Assembly (NCBI RefSeq): GCF_013032445.1
Contig: NZ_WQCA01000005.1
Location: 186,001 to 250,000 of the forward strand
Direction: 5' to 3'
DNA: 64,000 nt
Source of the DNA: Ruegeria arenilitoris
GTDB taxonomy: Bacteria; Pseudomonadota; Alphaproteobacteria; Rhodobacterales; Rhodobacteraceae
This document shows, piece after piece, positions 16,986-24,971 of the stretch. The stretch's first letter is position 1, and every line of letters begins with the position of its first letter. Both the position numbers and the translations under genes were made by a program. The notes below the pieces were generated by a model that searched no databases, had not been told where the DNA came from, and was given only the letters and a program-made list of their open reading frames with translations.

Positions 16986-18152
16986 TTACAAGTTTTTGGT
17001 TACATGTTGGGCCCATTGCTCCATCAACGGGCGCCGTAAGTCTAGAAATTGAGTTCGTCGATAGGCATCTAAGACTTTGCTGCCGCTTGAATGGGCGAGA
17101 ACAACTTCAGAAATGTGCTCAGGGGTATCCGTTGTTTCGGCACACCAATCCTTGAAGCTGGAACGAAACCCATGTGGTCGCGCAGACAAGCCTTGTCGCT
17201 CCATTAACCGTGCCATCGTGGCATCACTTAACACACCTTTTCTAGGGGATGGAAAAAGGTAGCCATCGCGTGAAAAGGGTTTGGCTAATTCAACTACTTT
17301 TTGTGCCTCAGTCGATAGCGGAACGGAAAAGTCTTCTTCTGCCCCCACCTTTGACTTCATTAAGTTCTTTGGGACCACCCAGGTGTCAGCTGACAAGTTC
17401 TCTAGCTTTAGGTAACGGACTGGTGTTGATCGCACCGCTGTCAGGATCAACAGCCGCAAAGCGAGATGAGTTGGCGTTGGTTCTTGGAGCGTAGAGTAGA
17501 ATTCGGGAACGTCCTGCCACGCCATTGCGGGGATATGTTTCACCTTATGTTTTTGTTTTCCAAGTAATATTTTCGCCTTTTCGACTGTTTGAAGGTCAAC
17601 GTCCAGATTTAATGCTGATGCGTGCCTCAAGCAAATCCCCAGTCTCTCCAAAGCTTTTTGTGCGGTGCTAGCCTTAGTGTGCCAGATTGGCTTGAGAGTG
17701 TCGCGAATATCTATCTGATCAATTTCGGAGACTGGAATAGCCCCAAGTTTAGGTAACACATGAAGTTCAAGCGGACTAAACCAACGCCCGGCTTTTCCGT
17801 CATCCTTGAGCGACGCTTTATGAGACTCGAAGGCATCGACAGCTACATCCCGCAGTAAGTGTAAGTTTCTTTCTGCAACTCTTCGTAGTCGTTCTCTCTC
17901 TTTGATAGGGTCCTTGCCGCTCCTTGCCACATCTCTCCATTTGTTCGCCTCTGATCTGGCTTCCTTTAAACTCACTTCGGTTCCCGAACCCAATCCCATC
18001 TCCCGCCGCTTGCCGTGAATCGTCACTCTCAGAAACCATTGGGACCCGCCGTCGTTTCGTTTGTTCAACCAAAGTCCGCCTCCGTCTGAGTGCTTTCCTG
18101 GCGGAAGATTTTTGATTGAAAGCGCGGTTAGTTTGTGAAGGGCTCTGCTCAT
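16986..18152 (-). CDS. int: P4-type tyrosine integrase
   Basis: The 388-residue integrase has an N-terminal DUF4102-like arm-binding domain (LTALSIKNLPPGKHSDGGGL) and a core domain around residues 95-190. The catalytic tyrosine recombinase domain has R241 (TAVRSTPVR), H327-G-F-R330, H354 (VVLAHSSG) and the nucleophile Y364 (DAYRR). The frame stays open upstream across attR, but that would make the protein depend on chromosomal DNA, so I start at the ATG at 18152. It lies about 160 bases inside the right repeat and should recombine attL and attR. Confidence 0.93.
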   Translation of the reverse strand: MSRALHKLTALSIKNLPPGKHSDGGGLWLNKRNDGGSQWFLRVTIHGKRREMGLGSGTEVSLKEARSEANKWRDVARSGKDPIKERERLRRVAERNLHLLRDVAVDAFESHKASLKDDGKAGRWFSPLELHVLPKLGAIPVSEIDQIDIRDTLKPIWHTKASTAQKALERLGICLRHASALNLDVDLQTVEKAKILLGKQKHKVKHIPAMAWQDVPEFYSTLQEPTPTHLALRLLILTAVRSTPVRYLKLENLSADTWVVPKNLMKSKVGAEEDFSVPLSTEAQKVVELAKPFSRDGYLFPSPRKGVLSDATMARLMERQGLSARPHGFRSSFKDWCAETTDTPEHISEVVLAHSSGSKVLDAYRRTQFLDLRRPLMEQWAQHVTKNL

Positions 18153-18310
18153 TTGTCCACCTTTTCGTCCACCTTTAGGCGGAGTATCTGCTGCGACTTC
18201 CTGATATCCCTTGGCTCTGTGTGATGCAAAGGAAATTATTAAAAACAATGTACTAGTGGACGATTTCGAGCCACTTAAGAAGAGTAGATGCTTGTTGATA
18301 TGGAAATGAC

Positions 18311-18329
18311 AGTCTTCTCGACCGCACCA
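18311..18329 (+). repeat. attR: second copy of the tRNA-Leu 3' end
   Basis: This is an exact copy of agtcttctcgaccgcacca from 784-802. It is not part of a tRNA here. Chromosomal sequence resumes after it, so the uninterrupted site would join position 802 to 18330. Confidence 0.9.
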
Positions 18330-18417
18330 AAAAAATAAAAATAGCAAAATATAATTAAGCTGTTCGGCCAATTACTGGGTTGGCGGGCTACCTTTATTGT
18401 TGCCGTATATGCTTTAA

Positions 18418-18600
18418 GAATTTCTGCTGCATCTCCCCATCAAGCAAAAGCAATTCTCTAACACGGCCGACAGGCCGCAGCTTTTCAGCCCGGTCGAATT
18501 GAGCGAAGAAGATCGGAAATTCCGACGCGACACACCGGAAGAATATGGCGCTCTGCGCCGCGTATCCGAGTTTGTCTTCCGTATGGCGCTGGAAGGTTGA
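18418..18600 (+). pseudogene. Orphan C-terminal-like coding fragment
   Basis: After an in-frame TAA at 18415-18417, a frame with chromosome-like codon use runs to a TGA at 18600. It reads ...RPQLFSPVELSEEDRKFRRD then TPEEYGALRRVSEFVFRMALEG. No ATG or ribosome site lies ahead of it, so it looks like the tail of a gene whose 5' part has been lost. I do not recognise the family, and it may be chance. Confidence 0.3.
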
Positions 18601-18603
18601 GCG

Positions 18604-18909
18604 TCAGGGCTCTATGAAGACTTCCTGACGTTGGCGACCTGTTGTCTTGTCAAAGATCAGAATACGGTTGTCATCAGTCACCACCGCGTACCAATTGTTG
18701 CCGATAGTCACCGCTTGCGCCCTTGCACCGTCGGGCAGTTCTACTTGATCGGGCAGGGTGGGGGTTCTGTCGGATAGCCGGATGACAATCAGCGCGAATG
18801 TTACTAGAACCCCGCCAATCATCACCGCGGTCAGCAGCATGACCATTCTCCGCAGCAGGCGAAGCTGTGGCGTTTCCTGCGGTTCTTGCGGTTCGGAAGG
18901 GACAGTCAT
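18604..18909 (-). CDS. DUF6476-like single-pass membrane protein
   Basis: This small protein of about 101 residues has one transmembrane helix (MVMLLTAVMIGGVLVTFALI) after a short cytoplasmic N-terminus. A periplasmic domain follows (RAQAVTIGNNWYAVVTDDNR, ILIFDKTTGR). The layout fits DUF6476 proteins that sit beside the RluA-type synthase gene in Rhodobacteraceae. I start at the ATG at 18909; a GTG lies two codons earlier. Its ATG overlaps the divergent ATG of the synthase gene (CATG at 18907-18910). Confidence 0.75.
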   Translation of the reverse strand: MTVPSEPQEPQETPQLRLLRRMVMLLTAVMIGGVLVTFALIVIRLSDRTPTLPDQVELPDGARAQAVTIGNNWYAVVTDDNRILIFDKTTGRQRQEVFIEP

Positions 18910-19942
18910 GGGCACCCGTCAGATTGAATTTCAGATCGCGGCCGATCCGCCGCCACGCCTTGATAAGGCGCTTTCGCGCGATGTGCCAGACGAGGAAAAC
19001 CTGTCGCGTACGCGGTTGGGCAAGTTGATCGACGAAGGTGCCGTCCTTATCAATGGCGCTGAGGCGCGCGACCCCAAGGCCAAAGTTGCCGAAGGTGCGT
19101 TGGTGTCGATCTCCGTGGCCGAGGCGGAAGACAGCCATATCGGCCCCGAAGACATCCCACTTGAGGTTGTCTTCGAAGATGCCGACCTGATCGTCATCAA
19201 CAAGCCGGCGGGCATGGTCGTGCATCCCGCGCCGGGTTCGCCGAACGGGACGCTGGTCAATGCGCTGCTGCATCATTGCGGCGATGATCTGTCCGGCGTC
19301 GGCGGGGTGAAGCGCCCCGGTATCGTGCATCGCATCGACAAGGAAACCAGTGGCCTGCTGGTCGTTGCGAAATCGGATGCGGCGCATCATGGGCTGGCGG
19401 CCCAGTTCGAAGCGCACACGGTCGAGCGGTATTACCGCGCCATTTGCTATGGCGTGCCCGATGCCAATGACCCGCGTCTGCGGGGGGTGAAAGGCGTCAG
19501 CTTCGAGCCCGGCAATATCATGCGTCTAACCACGCAGTTGGCACGCCACAAGACCGATCGGCAAAGACAAGCGGTGTTGTTCCACGGTGGTCGCCACGCT
19601 GTCACGCGCGCGCGTCTTGTTGAGACATACGGTAATCCGGCAGGGCTGGCACTTATCGAGTGTTGGCTGGAAACCGGCCGAACGCACCAGATTCGCGTTC
19701 ACATGGCGCATGCCGGGCATGGTCTGGTGGGCGATCCTGTTTATGGCGGCAAGCGTAAACTGGCGGCCAAGGCGTTCAGTCCCGCGACCTCCGAGGTCGT
19801 CCGTGCCTTTCCGCGCCAGGCGCTGCACGCCGCCGTTTTGGGCTTTGAGCACCCGGTGACAGGGGAAAACCTGCGCTTTGAGGCCGAGTTGCCGGACGAC
19901 ATGCAGAAACTGATTGAACAGCTGCGTGCGCCGCTGACATAA
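18908..19942 (+). CDS. rluD: RluA-family 23S rRNA pseudouridine synthase
   Basis: This 344-residue enzyme isomerises uridines in 23S rRNA (RluD-type positions in helix 69 are likely). An N-terminal S4 RNA-binding domain (LDKALSRDVPDEENLSRTRL, to about residue 65) precedes the catalytic domain. The signature HRIDKETSG (141-149) carries catalytic D144, and GRTHQIRVHMAHAGH lies near the C-terminus. GGAAGG before the ATG at 18908 sets the start; an open frame further upstream is antisense to the neighbour. The exact target position is inferred from family resemblance. Confidence 0.92.
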   Translation: MGTRQIEFQIAADPPPRLDKALSRDVPDEENLSRTRLGKLIDEGAVLINGAEARDPKAKVAEGALVSISVAEAEDSHIGPEDIPLEVVFEDADLIVINKPAGMVVHPAPGSPNGTLVNALLHHCGDDLSGVGGVKRPGIVHRIDKETSGLLVVAKSDAAHHGLAAQFEAHTVERYYRAICYGVPDANDPRLRGVKGVSFEPGNIMRLTTQLARHKTDRQRQAVLFHGGRHAVTRARLVETYGNPAGLALIECWLETGRTHQIRVHMAHAGHGLVGDPVYGGKRKLAAKAFSPATSEVVRAFPRQALHAAVLGFEHPVTGENLRFEAELPDDMQKLIEQLRAPLT

Positions 19943-20017
19943 TGCGCAAAGTTACGTGAATAACATTTTCTTAGGTTTCCTTTATCGTTCGTTAATTCCA
20001 AACTGTTAACGGTACCT

Positions 20018-20046
20018 CTTGAACGGATAGGGGCGGCATCCCATAT
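20018..20046 (+). promoter_or_regulatory. Heat-shock (sigma-32) promoter of rpoH
   Basis: CTTGAA at 20018-20023 and CCATAT at 20041-20046 are separated by exactly 17 bases. This matches the sigma-32 consensus CTTGAA-N17-CCATNT closely. The start of transcription would fall about 35 bases before the rpoH ATG. It implies positive autoregulation of rpoH. Confidence 0.7.
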
Positions 20047-20088
20047 CCTATGTTAACGACTTAAACATTTGTCGGAGGGACATGAAAC

Positions 20089-20985
20089 ATGGCAAATTAC
20101 GCAAATCTCCCCGCGCCGACGCCGGAAGGCGGTCTGAACCGCTATATGCAGGAAATTCGCAAGTTCCCGCTGCTGGAACCGGAAGAAGAGTACATGCTCG
20201 CCAAGCGTTGGGTGGAAGAGCAAGACACTGAAGCCGCTCATAAAATGGTCACGTCGCACCTGCGACTGGCGGCCAAGATAGCTATGGGTTATCGCGGCTA
20301 TGGCCTACCGCAAGCCGAGGTGATTTCCGAGGCCAATGTGGGCCTGATGCAGGCTGTAAAAAAGTTCGACCCGGAAAAGGGTTTCCGGTTGGCGACCTAT
20401 GCAATGTGGTGGATTCGCGCTTCGATCCAGGAGTACGTCCTGCGGTCATGGTCGATGGTGAAACTGGGCACGACCTCGGCGCAGAAAAAGCTGTTCTTCA
20501 ACTTGCGCAAAGCCAAGGCGCGCATCGGTGCGTTGGAAGAAGGCGACCTGCGCCCCGAGAACGTCAAGCAGATCGCCGAAGATCTGGGTGTGACCGAAGA
20601 GGAAGTTGTTAGCATGAACCGCCGGATGTCCGGTGGCGATGCCTCGCTGAACGCGACCGTCGGGTCCGAGGGCGAAGGCACGATGCAGTGGCAGGACTGG
20701 CTGGAGGATGAAGATGCCGACCAAGCTGGTGACTACGAGGCCCGCGATGAACTGGACGCGCGGCGCGAGTTGCTGGCGGCTGCTCTGGATGTGCTGAATG
20801 ACCGTGAAAAGGACATTCTGACCCAGCGTCGCCTGATGGATCAGCCTGTCACGCTGGAAGAACTCAGCACACAGTACAACGTCAGCCGTGAACGTATCCG
20901 GCAGATCGAAGTGCGCGCGTTTGAGAAGCTACAGAAGAAAATGCGCGAACTTGCGCGCGAAAAAGGAATGTTGGGAACCGTCTGA
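20089..20985 (+). CDS. rpoH: Heat-shock sigma factor RpoH (sigma-32)
   Basis: This 298-residue group 3 sigma factor directs RNA polymerase to heat-shock promoters. Region 2 includes GYGLPQAEVISEANVGLMQA and TYAMWWIRASIQEYVLRSWS. The RpoH box QKKLFFNLR (132-140) sets it apart from other sigma factors. Region 4 ends with the HTH LEELSTQYNVSRERIRQIEV. GGAGG lies ten bases before the ATG. A consensus sigma-32 promoter upstream suggests autoregulation, and a strong terminator follows. Rhodobacteraceae often have two rpoH genes; whether a second exists cannot be seen here. Confidence 0.97.
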   Translation: MANYANLPAPTPEGGLNRYMQEIRKFPLLEPEEEYMLAKRWVEEQDTEAAHKMVTSHLRLAAKIAMGYRGYGLPQAEVISEANVGLMQAVKKFDPEKGFRLATYAMWWIRASIQEYVLRSWSMVKLGTTSAQKKLFFNLRKAKARIGALEEGDLRPENVKQIAEDLGVTEEEVVSMNRRMSGGDASLNATVGSEGEGTMQWQDWLEDEDADQAGDYEARDELDARRELLAAALDVLNDREKDILTQRRLMDQPVTLEELSTQYNVSRERIRQIEVRAFEKLQKKMRELAREKGMLGTV

Positions 20986-21005
20986 GACACGGCCCGGCAG
21001 GAACA

Positions 21006-21032
21006 AAGCCCGCCGACACCGGCGGGCTTTTT
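21006..21032. terminator. Intrinsic terminator between rpoH and the RTX gene
   Basis: A 10-bp stem AAGCCCGCCG/CGGCGGGCTT with an acac loop is followed by TTTTT. It ends rpoH and sits at the converging 3' end of the RTX gene, which it may also serve. Confidence 0.9.
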
Positions 21033-21036
21033 GCGT

Positions 21037-22116
21037 TCAGGCAAAGATGAAATCGCTTTCGGACAGATGCATGCCGTTGACACCAAGTAGGCTGATGCTG
21101 TCGCCATCGCCTAGCTCGATCTTGGTCCGGAAGAAGCCGCTTGAGATTTGATCTTCGATATCCTCGAAACTTTCGATGTCTTCATAGGCGCTGAGGTCTA
21201 TCTTGTCCTTGCCAACCTTGAAGTCAGCGATGGTGTCGTACCCATCACCTTCCTCGAAAACAAAGGTGTCACGCCCGCGACCTCCAAACAGGAAGTCATT
21301 GTCGGCCCCTCCGTCGATCAAATCCTTGCCGCGCCCGCCAAATATCTGGTCGTGCCCGTCATCGCCGCGCAGGATGTCGTTCCCGCGCCCACCAAAGATG
21401 ATGTCATTACCGTCTCCACCAAGGGCCACATCATCGCCGCGCCCGACATTGATCACGTCATTGCCACCGGCACCGTGCACAAAGTCCTGACCGCGCCCGG
21501 TAAAGTGAAACTCATCCGTGTCATCACCTAAAATGAAATCCGTGTTCTTCTTCCCCAGAATTCCGGTCACCGAGACCGGCAGCAGAACCCCGTCCAAAAC
21601 ATGAATTATCCCGTTAGACGCCTCAACGTCGAAAGCAATAAGGCCTGGATCAGCGATACCCGGATCTGCATCTTCAAGGCTTGGAGGGTCACTCAGCAGG
21701 TTGAGTTCGACGCTTGATCCCAGCAAGGTTTCGATTTCTGCACCGTCACCAAGGCTGACAACTGCGTCTTTGGTAAAGGAACCATCCACTACGTGATACT
21801 TGAGGATGTTTGTCAGCAGGGGCAGGGGATCGCCTCCACCCAGCAAAGTGAGCGCCTTAACGATGTGGCCAAGCGCTCCGCCTTCGTCCGAACCGTCAAA
21901 ACCCAAGGCCTGTGCCAGCGCGACAAAGGCTGCGTCGGTTGGTGCAAAAACGGTCAGGTCGACCTCATCACTGTTCAAAGTGTCGGCTAGCCCGGCAGCA
22001 ATGACAGCTTCGCGGAGGATGTCGAAATCCCCGCCATCGCTGTCAAATGTTCCCGGGTCACCGCTGAACTGAATAACGCGTTCTGTGATCGTTGGTACGT
22101 CTGTCATGTCAGGCAT
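21037..22116 (-). CDS. Secreted fasciclin-domain protein with RTX calcium-binding repeats
   Basis: The 359-residue protein starts without a Sec signal. A fasciclin (FAS1) domain spans about residues 28-185 (DLTVFAPTDAAFVALAQALG, ILKYHVVDG, NGIIHVLDGVLLP). It is followed by about seven RTX nonapeptides of the type GGRGNDxLxG (about 205-290) and a C-terminal block (IADFKVGKDKIDLSAYEDI) like the end of serralysin-type exported proteins. RTX proteins leave through type I secretion and fold on calcium outside the cell. FAS1 domains mediate adhesion, so a surface or matrix adhesin is likely. No type I secretion genes are nearby. Confidence 0.88.
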   Translation of the reverse strand: MPDMTDVPTITERVIQFSGDPGTFDSDGGDFDILREAVIAAGLADTLNSDEVDLTVFAPTDAAFVALAQALGFDGSDEGGALGHIVKALTLLGGGDPLPLLTNILKYHVVDGSFTKDAVVSLGDGAEIETLLGSSVELNLLSDPPSLEDADPGIADPGLIAFDVEASNGIIHVLDGVLLPVSVTGILGKKNTDFILGDDTDEFHFTGRGQDFVHGAGGNDVINVGRGDDVALGGDGNDIIFGGRGNDILRGDDGHDQIFGGRGKDLIDGGADNDFLFGGRGRDTFVFEEGDGYDTIADFKVGKDKIDLSAYEDIESFEDIEDQISSGFFRTKIELGDGDSISLLGVNGMHLSESDFIFA

Positions 22117-22322
22117 ATCGATTCATCTCCCACCCTGTTTGGCGCCCTTAACTGAGGAAGAAATCGAAACGACACCTCTTCCCGCCGGCGATACATTTGG
22201 TACGGGGGGAGCCTGAATACGGATCACGAAATTCGGATGTCACGATTTGAAATTAGCGGCCTATTACATCCGCTGGTTCGAAATCAAAAAGTAATTTCAT
22301 CCGGTTATGGCGAAACCCACCT

Positions 22323-23507
22323 CTAGTTCAATTGTTGCCTGAAAACGCGAACCATATTCTCTCCCATGACCTTCCGGACCTGAGTTTCTGTCAGTCCCTG
22401 AGCCAACAAAGCGGATGTCAAAGCGGCCAGTTCCGAGGTGTCAAACGCTGTTTCGACCGACCCGTCATAGTCCGATCCCAGCGACACGTGGTCTTCGCCG
22501 ACGGTGTCAATTGCTGCCTTGATCATCTTGGCGATGCCCGTTGGGGAAATGTCTCCACAGGTGACATCCGCCCAATAGCCCATGCCGATCACACCTCCGG
22601 TTGCGGCGATGTCTCGCATCAGATCATCCGGGAAATTGCGTTTGACCGGGCAAAATCCGTGCAGGCCACCGTGGCTGACAATCAAAGGGACGTTCGTCAT
22701 TGCGATAACCTCCTGCGCCACCTGTGGGCTGGAGTGCGCAAGGTCGATCACGACGGGGCGTTGTTCCAGTTCAGCCACGACCTGACGGCCGAATTCTGTC
22801 AGGCCGGTTTCACCAAACCCGTGCAGCGAGCCTCCCAACTCGTTGTCGAAAAAGTGATGCAGCCCAAAAACGCGGTGCCCGGCGTCAAAAAGGGCGTCAA
22901 GATTGTTCAGGTCGCCCTCCAAAGCGTGCGCGCCTTCTATGCCCAGAATGCCTCCGACAACCGTCTGACCCGCGGCGCGCGCGGCCAGCACAGCGTCAAG
23001 ATCGGCACGGGTTTTAACAACCTTCAACTGCCCGCCCGAGGCGGCCTCGAGTTGATGAAGTTTGTCGGCCTGATAGATCGCGCGTTCCTTTAGACTGTCC
23101 CACGTGCGCAGGGGCCAAAGCTGTCCAATCGCAAGAAGGGTTATGTTGTCAAAGGCCTCGGCCGAGTTCGCTTCATAGTTCTGTCCGGCAGGGGATTTGG
23201 TAACGGCTGTAAAGACTTGCAAGGCGACGTTGCCTTCGACAAGTCGGGGAATGTCAACCTGACCCCGTGTGCCTCGTTGGGTTAGATCACGGCTCCACAA
23301 CAGCGGATCGGCGTGCAAGTCGCCGACAATCAGAGTTTTGTGCAGAGCCTCGGCTTCATCCGTTACTTCAAAAGGGTCGTGGTCGATCACGCTGTTGCGT
23401 TGAGCTTCAATGTAAGGCGGCAAAAATCCAAAAAACACTACAGCGCCGATGATCATCGCAAGCACAAACAGACCACCAATCCACTTGAGTACTTTCTTCA
23501 TTTTCAC
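22323..23507 (-). CDS. Membrane-anchored M19 dipeptidase
   Basis: This renal-dipeptidase-family zinc peptidase of about 394 residues hydrolyses dipeptides, often with D-residues. The metal and catalytic positions are visible as DLHADPL (HxD), GIEGAHALEGD, VIDLAHSS, VSHGG and LGSDYDG. One N-terminal transmembrane helix (WIGGLFVLAMIIGAVVFFGF) anchors it with the enzyme in the periplasm. The GTG at 23507 and the ATG two codons later are both possible starts. The gene is monocistronic. Confidence 0.9.
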   Translation of the reverse strand: MKMKKVLKWIGGLFVLAMIIGAVVFFGFLPPYIEAQRNSVIDHDPFEVTDEAEALHKTLIVGDLHADPLLWSRDLTQRGTRGQVDIPRLVEGNVALQVFTAVTKSPAGQNYEANSAEAFDNITLLAIGQLWPLRTWDSLKERAIYQADKLHQLEAASGGQLKVVKTRADLDAVLAARAAGQTVVGGILGIEGAHALEGDLNNLDALFDAGHRVFGLHHFFDNELGGSLHGFGETGLTEFGRQVVAELEQRPVVIDLAHSSPQVAQEVIAMTNVPLIVSHGGLHGFCPVKRNFPDDLMRDIAATGGVIGMGYWADVTCGDISPTGIAKMIKAAIDTVGEDHVSLGSDYDGSVETAFDTSELAALTSALLAQGLTETQVRKVMGENMVRVFRQQLN

Positions 23508-23654
23508 TCACTCCCAACCGATTGAGAGCAGAGTACGAAGGTTCCCCGCAGATTAAAGCCTGACTTGGCGTCGGTTGATTCCGAGAAGATCGGCAATTGC
23601 AATGTTAGCGATAACTTTCTAAGTCGAACGTAGTCGCACATTTTGGAGGGTCAC

Positions 23655-24629
23655 ATGCAAAAATCAGTTCAATGGGGCGTTCTCGGCGCCGCGAAATTCG
23701 CCCGTCAGCACATGGCACCGGCGATTCACGCGGCCAATGGTGCCCGTCTGGCTGGTCTGGCGACCTCCAGTGTGGCCAAAGCCGAGCCGTTTCAGTCCTT
23801 TAACCCTGATCTGTCCGTCTATGACAACTACGAGGCGTTGTTGGCGGATCCTCAGATCGAAGCTGTGTACATCCCTCTGCCGAACCATATGCATGTAGAG
23901 TGGAGCCTCAAGGCGCTGGACGCTGGCAAGCATGTGTTGTGTGAAAAGCCAATGACCATGACCGCTGCCGAGTTCGCACCGCTTATCCAAAAGCGGGATG
24001 AAACGGGGCTTCTGGCTGCAGAAGCTTATATGATCGTGCACCATCCTCAGTGGCAGTTCGTTCGTAAGCTGATCGCAGACGGAGCCATTGGAAAGCTGGT
24101 GCACGTGACCGGTGCTTTCAGTTTCGACAACCGCGCGGATACCACAAACATCCGAAACCGAGCGGAAACTGGTGGCGGGGGCCTGCGCGACATCGGCGTT
24201 TATGTGATTGGCAGCGCAAGGTTTGCGACAGGTCAAGAACCCGTTCAGGTCGAATCCTCGATCCGGTGGGAGGATGGCATCGACACTTTCACGGAAATTC
24301 GCGCGCAATTCCCTGACTTTACCTATTCCAGCTATGTCTCGATCCGTATGCATCCGCATCAGGAAATGGTATTCCACGGCGAAGGCGGCGTGATCCGTCT
24401 TACCGCGCCGTTCAACGCCCGGGTCTTTGGTGAAGCACGGGTAGAGTTGCACCGACCGGGGCTTGAGGCTCAGGTCACGCGCTTTCCGGGTGACGATCAC
24501 TACAAACTTCAGGTCGAGGCCTTCTGCCGTTCAGTACGCGACGGGGCCGCATATCCATGCCCTCTAGAGTTCTCACGCGGGACACAGGAAATGATTGATC
24601 AGGTTCTGGAGCGGGCTGTTTCCCTCTGA
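23655..24629 (+). CDS. Gfo/Idh/MocA-family NAD(P)-dependent oxidoreductase
   Basis: This 324-residue dehydrogenase of sugars or cyclitols has an N-terminal Rossmann fold (GVLGAAKFARQHM), the family motif CEKPMTM (about residues 96-102) and an alpha/beta C-terminal domain containing GGGGLRDIGVY. GGAGGG just before the ATG at 23655 sets the start; an ATG four codons upstream lacks a site. The substrate cannot be deduced from sequence or context. Confidence 0.9.
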   Translation: MQKSVQWGVLGAAKFARQHMAPAIHAANGARLAGLATSSVAKAEPFQSFNPDLSVYDNYEALLADPQIEAVYIPLPNHMHVEWSLKALDAGKHVLCEKPMTMTAAEFAPLIQKRDETGLLAAEAYMIVHHPQWQFVRKLIADGAIGKLVHVTGAFSFDNRADTTNIRNRAETGGGGLRDIGVYVIGSARFATGQEPVQVESSIRWEDGIDTFTEIRAQFPDFTYSSYVSIRMHPHQEMVFHGEGGVIRLTAPFNARVFGEARVELHRPGLEAQVTRFPGDDHYKLQVEAFCRSVRDGAAYPCPLEFSRGTQEMIDQVLERAVSL

Positions 24630-24688
24630 CTTGCCACTCAACGCACCGTCGCGCTAGTCTGTCGGGCACCTGATCAGGAGAGAGGCCC

Positions 24689-24958
24689 ATGGCAGGCGGT
24701 TGGGCGCGCGACGGCGCGGTGAGTGAACAGATTGAGGCGTCCATCACGGACGAACTGGCCCGGATGCAGGCGCAAAAGCGCCCTGTGGGGGAAAGCCTGA
24801 CCCATTGCGCCGAATGCGAAGAGCCGATCCCCGAAAAACGTCGTCTGGCTTTGCCGGGTGTCAAGCTGTGCCTTGATTGCCAACAGGAGCGCGACGGAGC
24901 CTTCAAGGCACGCTCGGGCATCAACCGACGCGGCTCCAAAGACAGCCAGTTGAAGTGA
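24689..24958 (+). CDS. DksA/TraR-type zinc-finger protein
   Basis: This 89-residue protein has a C4 zinc finger, C40-x2-C43-x17-C61-x2-C64, with the DksA/TraR pattern CAECEEPIPEKRRLALPG. The coiled-coil of full-length DksA is missing, so it is a short TraR/YbiI-like member. Such proteins bind the RNA polymerase secondary channel, but many short ones are uncharacterised. A good site (AGGAGAGAGG) precedes the ATG. It lies 13 bases before the exporter gene. Confidence 0.88.
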   Translation: MAGGWARDGAVSEQIEASITDELARMQAQKRPVGESLTHCAECEEPIPEKRRLALPGVKLCLDCQQERDGAFKARSGINRRGSKDSQLK

Positions 24959-24971
24959 GCGGGGCTGCGCG

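Larger units (their letters stand above)
784..18329. mobile_element. Integrative mobilizable element inserted at tRNA-Leu(GAG)
   Basis: The element is bounded by identical 19-bp repeats, one inside an intact tRNA gene and one next to a tyrosine integrase that points inward. Its interior is visibly richer in A and T than the flanking chromosome. It encodes a relaxase and MobC but no type IV secretion genes, so it should need a helper element for transfer. Cargo is a type I restriction-modification operon with a HEPN/Abi-like gene and a large secreted protein. An AlpA-like protein and an HTH protein next to the integrase probably control excision. Activity cannot be judged from sequence, and an IS3 remnant shows some decay. 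Confidence 0.88.

Noticed and set aside
18153..18371. N-terminal extension of the integrase frame across attR
   Set aside because: It would place chromosomal DNA and the attachment site inside the gene, and the extra residues do not resemble an integrase N-terminus. The ATG at 18152 gives the normal domain start.
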